Source: Frankiales bacterium | GTDB taxonomy: Bacteria > Actinomycetota > Actinomycetes > Mycobacteriales > SCTD01 | Length of the DNA stretch: 13,543 nucleotides | Direction: 5' to 3' | Assembly (NCBI GenBank): GCA_025965755.1 | Contig: JAOPWI010000017.1 | Location: forward strand, 1-13,543 | In this document: one piece after another, positions 1 through 4,689 of the stretch | How the letters are laid out: every line of letters begins with the position of its first letter | Numbering within the stretch: the stretch's first letter is position 1 | Program-made: the position numbers and the translations under genes | The notes under the pieces: generated by a model | Database searches by the model: none | Seen by the model: the letters and a program-made list of their open reading frames with translations, nothing else | What the model was told of the DNA's origin: nothing

Positions 1-207
1 GACACCCGGGCAGCCAAAAAGGAGCTCAAGGCGCTGGAGCGCGAGCTGTCCCGGCTCGACCAGCGCGAGCAGAAGCTGCTCGGCCAGATCGCCGAGCAGG
101 CGGCCGACCACACGGCGGTGCTGGCGCTGGACGCCGAGCTGCGGGCTGTGCGGGCGGAGAAGGCGGCCGTCGAGGACGCCTGGCTGGAGCTGTCCGAGCA
201 GGTCTGA
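1..207 (+). CDS. ABC-F family ATPase, C-terminal fragment (5' end outside window)
   Basis: An open frame runs from base 1 to a TGA at 205-207, giving the last 68 residues of a protein that starts upstream. The residues are strongly charged and helical: Lys/Glu/Arg-rich heptads such as KKELKALERELSRLDQRE, then LRAVRAEKAAVEDAWLELSEQV. This is typical of the C-terminal coiled-coil extension of actinobacterial ABC-F proteins (Uup/EttA-like), which act on ribosomes rather than as transporters. No ATPase motif is inside the window, so the family call rests only on this tail and its resemblance to ABC-F ends. Another coiled-coil protein remains possible. The gene converges on the DUF72 gene, with 84 bp between their stop codons. 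Confidence 0.6.
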   Translation, partial: DTRAAKKELKALERELSRLDQREQKLLGQIAEQAADHTAVLALDAELRAVRAEKAAVEDAWLELSEQV

Positions 208-214
208 GCCGGAC

Positions 215-247
215 CGCTGCCGGCCCGCTGCCGGCCCGCTGCCGGCC
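215..247. repeat. Three tandem copies of an 11-bp unit
   Basis: The unit CGCTGCCGGCC occurs three times back to back without a mismatch (215-225, 226-236, 237-247). It begins 7 bp after the stop codon of the ABC-F fragment. Each unit contains the GCCGGC palindrome, so the array could fold in several registers. It lies between two convergent genes, so it may only be slippage-prone spacer or part of a termination zone. Confidence 0.8.
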
Positions 248-250
248 TGC

Positions 251-264
251 GGTCCGTCCGGACC
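251..264. terminator. Small hairpin between convergent genes
   Basis: GGTCC (251-255) pairs with GGACC (260-264) around a 4-nt loop, between the ABC-F stop (207) and the DUF72 stop (292). There is no T tract on either side. This is common for candidate intrinsic terminators in high-GC actinobacteria but makes the call weak. Confidence 0.3.
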
Positions 265-291
265 CGGGGGCGAGGTCGACCGGCGGGGCAG

Positions 292-1089
292 TCAGGCCTC
301 GACCGGCTCGGGCAGCGGGTGGTCGACGTCCGCCGCGGCGGGCACCCGCCCGACGCTGCGGCCCCGGTCGCGCAGCAGCCGGGCCAGCGTCACGCCGTCG
401 CGCAGGGCGGCGCCTCCCGGGTCGTTGTTCAGGTAGACGTACACCTCCTCGTCGTCGTCCCAGGTCTGGCAGAGCCGGTCCGCCCAGGCGGCGAGCACGT
501 GCTCGTCGTACGGCCAGACGTCGTCGCCCCCACCCAGGTGCAGGCGCAGATAGCCCCACGACGCCGTGCGCCAGAGCGGCGCGACCGGCTGCGAGGCCTT
601 GTCCGCCCAGCACAGGGCGGCTCCGCGGTCGACGAGCACGTCGCGCAGGTCCGCCGTCCACCAGGACGCGTGCCGCGGCTCCACGACGACGCGGGTGCCG
701 GCCGGGAAGCAGGCCAGGCAGTCCTCGAGCAGCCCGACGTCGGCCTGCAGCGTCGGCGGCAGCTGCAGCAGGATCGCGCCGACCTTGTCACCGAGCCCGG
801 CGACCCGGTCCATCAGCCGGGCGACCGGCTCCTGCGGCTCGCGCAGCCGCTTGATGTGGCTGAGAAAGCGGCTGGCCTTGACGGTGACGACGTAGTCGTC
901 GGGCGTGCGGGCCGCCCAGGTCGCGAAGACCTCGCGCCGGGGGAGCCGGTAGAAGGCGTTGTTGACCTCGACGGTCTGCCAGCCGGCGGCGTGGTGCTCG
1001 AGCCAGAGCCGCTTGGGCAGCTTCGCGGGGTAGTAGCGGTGGCGCCAGGAGTCGTACTGCCACCCGGACGTGCCGACGAGGACGGGCAT
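292..1089 (-). CDS. DUF72 (YecE-like) TIM-barrel protein
   Basis: The 265-residue product has the hallmarks of the DUF72/YecE family: GTSGWQYDSW near the N-terminus (6-15), EVNNAFYRLP (41-50), an EPRHASWW segment (137-144) and LNNDPGGAA (220-228). Length is normal for the family, whose structures are TIM barrels and whose biochemical role is not firmly established. The ATG at 1087-1089 places the GTSGW motif at residue 6, as in other family members. The open frame continues upstream but without family similarity. No clear ribosome binding site precedes the ATG; an 8-bp hairpin sits directly against it instead. It is the last gene of the minus-strand block, 88 bp downstream of the TetR gene, and may be read from the TetR transcript or its own promoter. 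Confidence 0.85.
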   Translation of the reverse strand: MPVLVGTSGWQYDSWRHRYYPAKLPKRLWLEHHAAGWQTVEVNNAFYRLPRREVFATWAARTPDDYVVTVKASRFLSHIKRLREPQEPVARLMDRVAGLGDKVGAILLQLPPTLQADVGLLEDCLACFPAGTRVVVEPRHASWWTADLRDVLVDRGAALCWADKASQPVAPLWRTASWGYLRLHLGGGDDVWPYDEHVLAAWADRLCQTWDDDEEVYVYLNNDPGGAALRDGVTLARLLRDRGRSVGRVPAAADVDHPLPEPVEA

Positions 1090-1090
1090 G

Positions 1091-1110
1091 CGCCGGGGCC
1101 TACCCCGGCG
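1091..1110 (-). promoter_or_regulatory. Strong hairpin abutting the DUF72 start codon
   Basis: CGCCGGGG (1091-1098) and CCCCGGCG (1103-1110) form a perfect 8-bp G/C stem with a 4-nt loop. One base separates the stem from the DUF72 ATG at 1089. In an mRNA from the minus strand it would cover the place where a ribosome binding site should be. It could be a translational block, the end of an upstream transcript or a protein-binding palindrome; the sequence does not decide. Confidence 0.5.
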
Positions 1111-1159
1111 GCGAGCTGCTGAGCGCCGGCGTGGGGGTTCGCACCTGCGCCCCCGCGCG

Positions 1160-1177
1160 CCGGACCTGCCGGTCCGG
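1160..1177 (-). terminator. Hairpin immediately downstream of the TetR stop codon
   Basis: CCGGACC (1160-1166) pairs with GGTCCGG (1171-1177) around a TGCC loop (plus-strand reading). The stem begins right after the TetR stop codon (TGA, complement of 1178-1180). The position fits a terminator for the desaturase-TetR transcript. There is no U run, so this is a structural inference. Confidence 0.45.
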
Positions 1178-1786
1178 TCAGGCGCTGCCTGCGGTCGCCG
1201 GCGGCGTCGGGTCGGTCTGCAGGCGGGACAGCCCGTGCCACGCCAGGTTGACCAGGTGGGCGGCCACGACGTCGCGCGGCGGCTCCTCCTGCTCGAGCCA
1301 CCACTGGCCCACGAGCGCGACCTGGCCGACGAGCGCCTGGCTGTAGAGGGGCGCCAGCTCCGTGGCGTGGCCGCGGGCGGCGAACTCGGCCGCCAGAATG
1401 TGCTCCACCCGGCGGGCGACGTCGCTGATGATCGTGGCGAAGCCACCGGACCGCGCCAGCCCGACCGGCGACTCGCGCACCAGGATGCGGAACCCGTCGG
1501 AGAAGTCCTCGACGTAGCTCAGCAGCGCCCAGGTGGCCTGCTCGAGCAGGGCCCGCGGCGAGTCGGCCGACAGCGCGCCGGTGATCATCGACAGCAGGCG
1601 CTGCACCTCGCGGTCGACGACGACGGCGTAGAGGCCCTCCTTGCCACCGAAGTGCTCGTAGACGACCGGCTTGGAGACGCCTGCGCGCAGGGCGATCTCC
1701 TCCACGGAGGTGCCGTCGTAGCTGCGGGCGGCGAACAGCGCGCAGCCGACGTCGAGCAGCTGCTCGCGCCGCTCGGTGCCCGACAT
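1178..1786 (-). CDS. TetR/AcrR-family transcriptional regulator
   Basis: The product has 202 residues, the usual TetR length. The N-terminal DNA-binding domain is clear: helix 1 QLLDVGCALFAARSYDGTSV (residues 9-28), then the helix-turn-helix with EEIALRAGVSKPVVYEHFGGKEGLY (29-53). The remaining ~150 residues are the helical ligand-binding and dimer domain typical of this fold, too divergent to predict a ligand. The ATG at 1784-1786 gives the normal short arm before helix 1; no good ribosome binding site precedes it, so a GTG a few codons upstream cannot be excluded. The gene starts 50 bp after the desaturase stop and lies on the same strand. Desaturases are often controlled by a neighbouring TetR protein sensing acyl-CoA, so I infer it acts on the palindromic repeats at 2848-2877. 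That link is inference only. Confidence 0.9.
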   Translation of the reverse strand: MSGTERREQLLDVGCALFAARSYDGTSVEEIALRAGVSKPVVYEHFGGKEGLYAVVVDREVQRLLSMITGALSADSPRALLEQATWALLSYVEDFSDGFRILVRESPVGLARSGGFATIISDVARRVEHILAAEFAARGHATELAPLYSQALVGQVALVGQWWLEQEEPPRDVVAAHLVNLAWHGLSRLQTDPTPPATAGSA

Positions 1787-1813
1787 CCGGACCCGGCGCA
1801 CCGGCGCAGGCGT

Positions 1814-1830
1814 GCCCCCGGACAGGGGGC
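1814..1830 (-). terminator. Hairpin between desaturase and TetR genes
   Basis: GCCCCC (1814-1819) pairs with GGGGGC (1825-1830) around a 5-nt loop, 6 bp past the desaturase stop and 27 bp before the TetR start. It may attenuate read-through from desaturase into the regulator gene. There is no U tract. Confidence 0.4.
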
Positions 1831-1836
1831 TGACGC

Positions 1837-2817
1837 TCAGGAGGTGCTCGTCACGCGGCGAGCGTCCAGGCGCTCGCGGCTCGGCCAGCGGACGTCGGTC
1901 GCCAGGCCCAGCTTCTCCAGCCCGCGGATCAGCTCGGCGCTGGTGTCGATCTGCCAGCGGTCGACGCCGTGGCGGGCGGCCGTCGGGTCGGCGTGGTGCA
2001 GGTTGTGCCAGCTCTCGCCCATGCTGATCAGGGCCAGCGGCCACACGTTCGTCGCCCTGTCACGGGTCTTGAAGGGACGGTCGCCGAGCGTGTGGCAGAT
2101 CGAGTTGATCGACCAGGTGGCGTGGTGCAGCACGGCCATGCGCACGACGCTGGCCCAGAAGAACGCGGTCGCCGCGCCCTGCCAGGAGCCGGCCCACAGG
2201 CCGCCGACCAGCGGCGGCAGGCCCAGGCTCAGCAGGACCCACAGCGGAAAGAGCTTGTTCACGAGGTCGACGTCGCGGTCGGCCTTGAGGTCGGGCGCGA
2301 AGCGGTGCTGGTCGGTCTGCTCCACGTCGAACAGCCAGCCGATGTGGGCGTGCCACAGGCCCTTGCACAGCGCCGGCAGGCTCTCGCCGTAGCGCCACGG
2401 GCTGTGCGGGTCGCCCTGCTTGTCGCTGTACGCGTGGTGCCGCCGGTGGTCGGCGACCCAGCGCGTCACGGGGCCCTCGACGGCCATGCTGCCCGCGATC
2501 GCCAGGGCGATCTTGACGCCCCGGCCGGCCTTGAAGGAGCCGTGCGTGAAGTAGCGGTGGAAGCCGACGGTGATCCCGTGCCCGGTGACGGCGTACGCGA
2601 CGGTGCTGATGACGACGTCGCGCCAGGTCAGCCAGCCACCCCAGGCAACCCAGCCGGCGGCGAAGACGCACAGCAGCGGCACCCCGATGAACGCCGCCAG
2701 CGCGACCTGCTCGGCCCGCGCGCGCAGCCGGGACCGGGGGATCGCCTGCAGCGGACGGTCGACGTCCTCCACGAACTCGATCGTGGTGTTCGGCGCGTCG
2801 ATCAACTCTGCAGTCAC
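1837..2817 (-). CDS. Membrane acyl-CoA (delta-9 type) fatty acid desaturase
   Basis: This 326-residue integral membrane di-iron desaturase introduces a double bond into fatty acyl chains, tuning membrane fluidity. All three histidine boxes are present: HRYFTH (87-92), HRRHH (124-128) and HNLHH (271-275), the last inside GESWHNLHHADP. Typical neighbours are also intact: GHGITVGFHRYFTHGSF, and WVADHRRHHAYSDKQGDPHSPW (119-140). Hydrophobic stretches near 36-59, 64-80, 100-115, 187-207 and 215-232 fit the multi-span topology of the SCD/Ole1-like family. The start is GTG at 2815-2817, with a GAGG about nine bases upstream. Translation of an upstream extension is unlikely because the operator-like repeats begin about 30 bp before it. 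The gene sits between the nitrile hydratase activator (100 bp upstream) and TetR (50 bp downstream). The exact acyl substrate and the regiospecificity cannot be read from the sequence. Confidence 0.92.
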   Translation of the reverse strand: MTAELIDAPNTTIEFVEDVDRPLQAIPRSRLRARAEQVALAAFIGVPLLCVFAAGWVAWGGWLTWRDVVISTVAYAVTGHGITVGFHRYFTHGSFKAGRGVKIALAIAGSMAVEGPVTRWVADHRRHHAYSDKQGDPHSPWRYGESLPALCKGLWHAHIGWLFDVEQTDQHRFAPDLKADRDVDLVNKLFPLWVLLSLGLPPLVGGLWAGSWQGAATAFFWASVVRMAVLHHATWSINSICHTLGDRPFKTRDRATNVWPLALISMGESWHNLHHADPTAARHGVDRWQIDTSAELIRGLEKLGLATDVRWPSRERLDARRVTSTS

Positions 2818-2847
2818 AGGCGTCCTCGGGAGGTGCGGGGTCGGGGC

Positions 2848-2877
2848 TACGGAACCGTAACCTACGGCTGCGTAACC
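2848..2877. promoter_or_regulatory. Tandem 15-bp operator-like repeat upstream of desaturase
   Basis: Two adjacent 15-bp units, TACGGAACCGTAACC (2848-2862) and TACGGCTGCGTAACC (2863-2877), match at 12 of 15 positions. Each contains a 12-bp inverted repeat; the first, TACGG-AA-CCGTA, has perfect arms and the second has one broken pair. The array lies 31-60 bp upstream of the desaturase GTG. A -10-like hexamer, TAGGTT on the minus strand (2864-2859), falls across the unit boundary, so a bound repressor would block the promoter. Paired palindromes fit a TetR-type dimer binding cooperatively. The gene at 1178-1786 is the obvious candidate, which is inference. Confidence 0.6.
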
Positions 2878-2909
2878 GCGCCTGACCTGAGAGTGAGCAG
2901 CGCCTGACC
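2878..2909. repeat. 10-bp direct repeat, copies 22 bp apart
   Basis: GCGCCTGACC occurs at 2878-2887 and again at 2900-2909, directly next to the tandem palindromic repeat. The 22-bp period is about two helical turns, so both copies face the same side of the DNA. They would lie upstream of the desaturase promoter, where an activator could bind. The second copy ends 8 bp from the stop codon of the nitrile hydratase activator gene. Confidence 0.55.
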
Positions 2910-2917
2910 CGTCCGGC

Positions 2918-3181
2918 TCACAGGGACTGCAGGTCCTCCGCCGCCAGCAGGCCGTGGGCCAGCAGCAGGTCCTCCAGGGCGACCGCCCAGCTCTCCCAGT
3001 ACGGACGGTCCTGGTCGGCGGCGACGGCAGCGATCAGGCGGGTGCGGAACGGCTCCCAGTCCCGGTCGAAGCGGGTCTCGACCAGCGAGGCCGCCATCCC
3101 AAAGGCGCGCGGCTGCCACGGCGCGTCAAAGGCCAGCTCGCCGTTGCGGCGCGGCACGCCGACGTCCTGCAGGCCGCTCAC
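2918..3181 (-). CDS. Nitrile hydratase activator / accessory protein
   Basis: The 87-residue product matches the nitrile hydratase accessory family, which is related to the N-terminal part of the beta subunit. It has PRRNGELAFDAPWQPRAFGMAASL (10-33), FDRDWEPFRTRLIAAV (38-53) and a W-x3-WAVALEDLLLAHGLL helix near the C-terminus. In cobalt enzymes such proteins form a complex with the alpha subunit and help insert cobalt and oxidise its cysteines. The start is GTG at 3179-3181, overlapping the alpha-subunit stop by 4 bp, so translation is probably coupled. It is third in the order beta-alpha-activator, which is the order of cobalt-type operons. It is on the short side: the family is often 100 residues or more, and the basic C-terminal tail seen in some members is absent. 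Confidence 0.85.
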   Translation of the reverse strand: MSGLQDVGVPRRNGELAFDAPWQPRAFGMAASLVETRFDRDWEPFRTRLIAAVAADQDRPYWESWAVALEDLLLAHGLLAAEDLQSL

Positions 3182-3774
3182 AGCCGGGCCACGCCGATCA
3201 TCGCGTCGCGGGTGACCAGCTCGGCCAGCTCCTGCTCCGACAGGCCGTCGGTGCCCGGCGGCCGCTGCGGCAGCACGAGGTAGCGCTGCTCGGCCGAGGA
3301 GTCCCAGACGGCGATCTCGACGTCGTCCTGGACGTCGCAGCCCATCTCGGCCAGGAGCGCGCGCGGCTCGCGGACCATCCGGGCGCGGTACGGCGGGTCC
3401 TTGTACCAGGCGGGCGGCAGCCCGAGCACCGGCCAGGGGTAGCAGGAGCAGAGCGTGCAGACGACGACGTTGTGGACGTCGGCGGTGTTCTCCACGACCT
3501 GCATGTGGTCGCCCTCGTGGCCGCCGTAGCCGAGCTCGGCGATCGCGGCGGTGCTGTCGGTCAGCAGCCGCTGCCTGTACTCGGGGTCGACCCAGGCGCG
3601 CGCGACGACCTTCGCGCCGTTGCGGGGGCCGATGTCCTGCTCGTAGGCCCGGTTGATCGCGTCGACGAACCCGGGCGGAACCAGGCCGCGGTCGGTGAGC
3701 AGCTGCTCGAGCGCCGCCACCCGCCGCTCCACGGGTGCGGGCTCGGCCGGGTGGTGGTGGTGGTCGGAGGTCAT
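3178..3774 (-). CDS. Nitrile hydratase alpha subunit, cobalt type
   Basis: The product has 198 residues. The metal-binding claw is VCTLCSCYPWP, with Cys106, Cys109 and Cys111 plus the backbone amides of Ser110 and Cys111. Thr at the second claw position (CTLCSC) marks the non-corrin cobalt class; iron enzymes have CSLCSC. The family sequence NGAKVVARAWVDPEYRQRLL (52-71) and the GLPPAWYKDPPYRARMVREPR region (118-138) are intact. With the beta subunit it hydrates nitriles to amides in the cytoplasm; two of the claw cysteines are normally oxidised to sulfinic and sulfenic acid. The N-terminus carries a natural run of four His residues (5-8), possibly metal-affine. The ATG at 3772-3774 overlaps the beta stop (ATGA), so the three genes form one operon. 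Confidence 0.95.
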   Translation of the reverse strand: MTSDHHHHPAEPAPVERRVAALEQLLTDRGLVPPGFVDAINRAYEQDIGPRNGAKVVARAWVDPEYRQRLLTDSTAAIAELGYGGHEGDHMQVVENTADVHNVVVCTLCSCYPWPVLGLPPAWYKDPPYRARMVREPRALLAEMGCDVQDDVEIAVWDSSAEQRYLVLPQRPPGTDGLSEQELAELVTRDAMIGVARL

Positions 3775-4388
3775 GCCGGCTCCAGGTAGCTGTCCCACAG
3801 GTCCGCGTGCACCGCCGCGCGGCCGTCGGCGTCGTCCCACAGCTCGCGCGCCGTGAAGCGCACGCCGTAGGTCCCCTCGACCACGCGGCGCAGGGAGTGC
3901 GCCTCGATGTCGGGCAGGCTGAAGCTGTCGTCGACGCGCACGACCGTGCCGATCCGGCCGCGCACGTAGTCCGGGCACCGGCTGTGGCCGGGATGCGGGG
4001 TGGCGACCACCCGCACCCGGTCGCCGACGGCGAAGCGCTGCGCGCCGGTGCCCTCGACCTGCGGCTCGGCGGGCGGGCGGGCCAGCGGGAACGGCCCGCC
4101 GGCCCGCTGCTCGAGCTCCTCCGGCTCCACCGCGCCGCTCTCGACCGCGAGCGACGCGGCGGCGGTCAGCCAGTGCTCGTAGTAGCTGCTGGTCAGGTAG
4201 TGCTCGGGATCCATCCGCTCGATGGCGTGCCGGAAGGCCGAGGTCGTCGGGTTGGGGTGGTTGCCCATCGCGGCGAAGACCAGCGCCCGGGCCGTCCGCT
4301 CCCACGGGTCGTGAAACACCGGCTCGTCGGCCTCCACCTCGACGGCGCCGAAGCCGGCCCGCCCTCCGAGGTCGTGCACGCGTTCCAC
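3771..4388 (-). CDS. Nitrile hydratase beta subunit
   Basis: The 205-residue product is a full-length beta subunit. The N-terminal HDLGGRAGFGAV (5-16), FHDPWERTARALVFAA (25-40) and FRHAIERMDPEHYLTSSYYEHWL (52-74) form the helical part. The C-terminal SH3-like barrel holds FAVGDRVRVV (119-128), GHSRCPDYVRGRIGTV (134-149) and VRFTARELWDDADG (176-189). Arg53 and Arg137 or Arg143 are the likely arginines that hydrogen-bond to the oxidised cysteines of the alpha subunit; this is by family comparison. I chose GTG at 4386-4388 because VERVHDLGG fits the family start (M-x-G-[IV]-H-D-[LM]-G-G). No clear ribosome binding site precedes it, so a leaderless message is possible. It is the first gene of the operon and faces the tRNA-Gln gene divergently. 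Confidence 0.93.
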   Translation of the reverse strand: MERVHDLGGRAGFGAVEVEADEPVFHDPWERTARALVFAAMGNHPNPTTSAFRHAIERMDPEHYLTSSYYEHWLTAAASLAVESGAVEPEELEQRAGGPFPLARPPAEPQVEGTGAQRFAVGDRVRVVATPHPGHSRCPDYVRGRIGTVVRVDDSFSLPDIEAHSLRRVVEGTYGVRFTARELWDDADGRAAVHADLWDSYLEPA

Positions 4389-4428
4389 GTTCGCACTCTG
4401 GCATGGACGCGCCGCCGGGTCCACGGCC

Positions 4429-4442
4429 TGGCCGCGCGGCCA
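4429..4442. promoter_or_regulatory. Perfect 14-bp palindrome upstream of nitrile hydratase operon
   Basis: TGGCCGCGCGGCCA is its own reverse complement. It is centred about 47 bp upstream of the beta-subunit GTG and about 51 bp upstream of the tRNA-Gln gene, so it could serve either direction. GC-only palindromes arise often by chance in DNA of this composition, so an operator role is only a possibility. Confidence 0.3.
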
Positions 4443-4468
4443 CGCCGGGCGCCGTGCGGGTCGTGCCC

Positions 4469-4474
4469 TACCGT
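4469..4474 (+). promoter_or_regulatory. Possible -10 hexamer of the tRNA-Gln promoter
   Basis: TACCGT fits the actinobacterial TAnnnT pattern and ends 12 bases before the first base of the mature tRNA, a suitable distance for a short 5' leader. No convincing -35 element is seen at 16-18 bases upstream. Confidence 0.3.
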
Positions 4475-4486
4475 CAGGGGCGCTGC

Positions 4487-4559
4487 TCCGCTGTGGGGTA
4501 ATCGGCAACCTGCTGGCCTTTGGTGCCATGCGATCCTGGTTCGAGTCCAGGCAGCGGAA
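4487..4559 (+). tRNA. tRNA-Gln (anticodon UUG)
   Basis: A full cloverleaf can be drawn. The acceptor stem TCCGCTG (4487-4493) pairs perfectly with CAGCGGA (4552-4558). The D stem GGGT/ACCT (4496-4499/4508-4511) has one G-U pair and a loop containing GG. The anticodon arm is 4513-4529 with loop CTTTGGT, giving anticodon TTG at 4520-4522. The T stem CCTGG/CCAGG (4535-4539/4547-4551) encloses TTCGAGT. The discriminator is A4559, and the CCA end is not encoded. The first anticodon-stem pair (positions 27-43) is a C-U mismatch; the other four pairs are intact. The UUG anticodon reads CAA and, by wobble, CAG. Actinobacteria usually also have a CUG tRNA for the much commoner CAG, which is not in this window. 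Confidence 0.93.
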
Positions 4560-4560
4560 C

Positions 4561-4590
4561 GATGACGATGGCGATGACGGTGCCGATGTC
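4561..4590. repeat. Imperfect hexamer repeat downstream of tRNA-Gln
   Basis: Five consecutive hexamers (GATGAC, GATGGC, GATGAC, GGTGCC, GATGTC) follow the tRNA 3' end directly. The pattern is degenerate and could be trailer sequence. It contains no stem able to act as an obvious terminator. Confidence 0.5.
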
Positions 4591-4612
4591 CGGGGGGCGG
4601 GGAGCGCGCCGG

Positions 4613-4618
4613 TAGAGT
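4613..4618 (+). promoter_or_regulatory. Possible -10 hexamer for glmU
   Basis: TAGAGT fits TAnnnT and lies 71 bases before the glmU GTG. No good -35 hexamer is seen at the usual spacing. It is the best candidate promoter element between the tRNA and glmU. The alternative is co-transcription with the tRNA. Confidence 0.3.
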
Positions 4619-4620
4619 GA

Positions 4621-4641
4621 GCCGGGCCGGTTTCTCCCGGC
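4621..4641 (+). promoter_or_regulatory. Leader hairpin before glmU
   Basis: GCCGGG (4621-4626) pairs with CCCGGC (4636-4641) around a 9-nt loop, just past the TAGAGT hexamer. It may be a terminator for the tRNA transcript or a leader structure in the glmU mRNA. Support is structural only. Confidence 0.25.
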
Positions 4642-4679
4642 GCAGCCCTCGCTCCGCCCCCACGCCCGACCGTCCCGCC

Positions 4680-4684
4680 AGGAG
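4680..4684 (+). promoter_or_regulatory. Ribosome binding site of glmU
   Basis: AGGAG lies 5 bases before the GTG at 4690-4692. It fixes this GTG as the start of glmU, which agrees with the nucleotidyltransferase signature beginning at residue 12. Confidence 0.7.
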
Positions 4685-4689
4685 TCCCT

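Larger units (their letters stand above)
4389..4689. other. Divergent intergenic region between nitrile hydratase and glmU
   Basis: These 301 bases hold no protein gene I can support. In order they contain the leader of the nitrile hydratase operon, a 14-bp palindrome at 4429-4442, a -10-like hexamer at 4469-4474, tRNA-Gln at 4487-4559, an imperfect hexamer repeat at 4561-4590, a -10-like hexamer at 4613-4618, a 6-bp hairpin at 4621-4641 and the glmU ribosome binding site. No repeat of the tRNA 3' end is visible elsewhere in the window. Confidence 0.7.

Noticed and set aside
1070..2392. A 440-codon plus-strand open frame opposite TetR and desaturase
   Set aside because: The minus strand encodes two well-defined families across this region. 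The plus-strand product shows no motif.
3775..4443. Upstream extension of the nitrile hydratase alpha-subunit frame through the beta gene
   Set aside because: The extension is Arg/Gly/Ala-rich shadow sequence. The ATG at 3774 matches the family start and forms the ATGA overlap with beta.
4535..4559. tRNA-Gln 3' end as an att site of an integrated element
   Set aside because: No second copy of the 3' end, integrase gene or other mobile-element gene is seen in the window.
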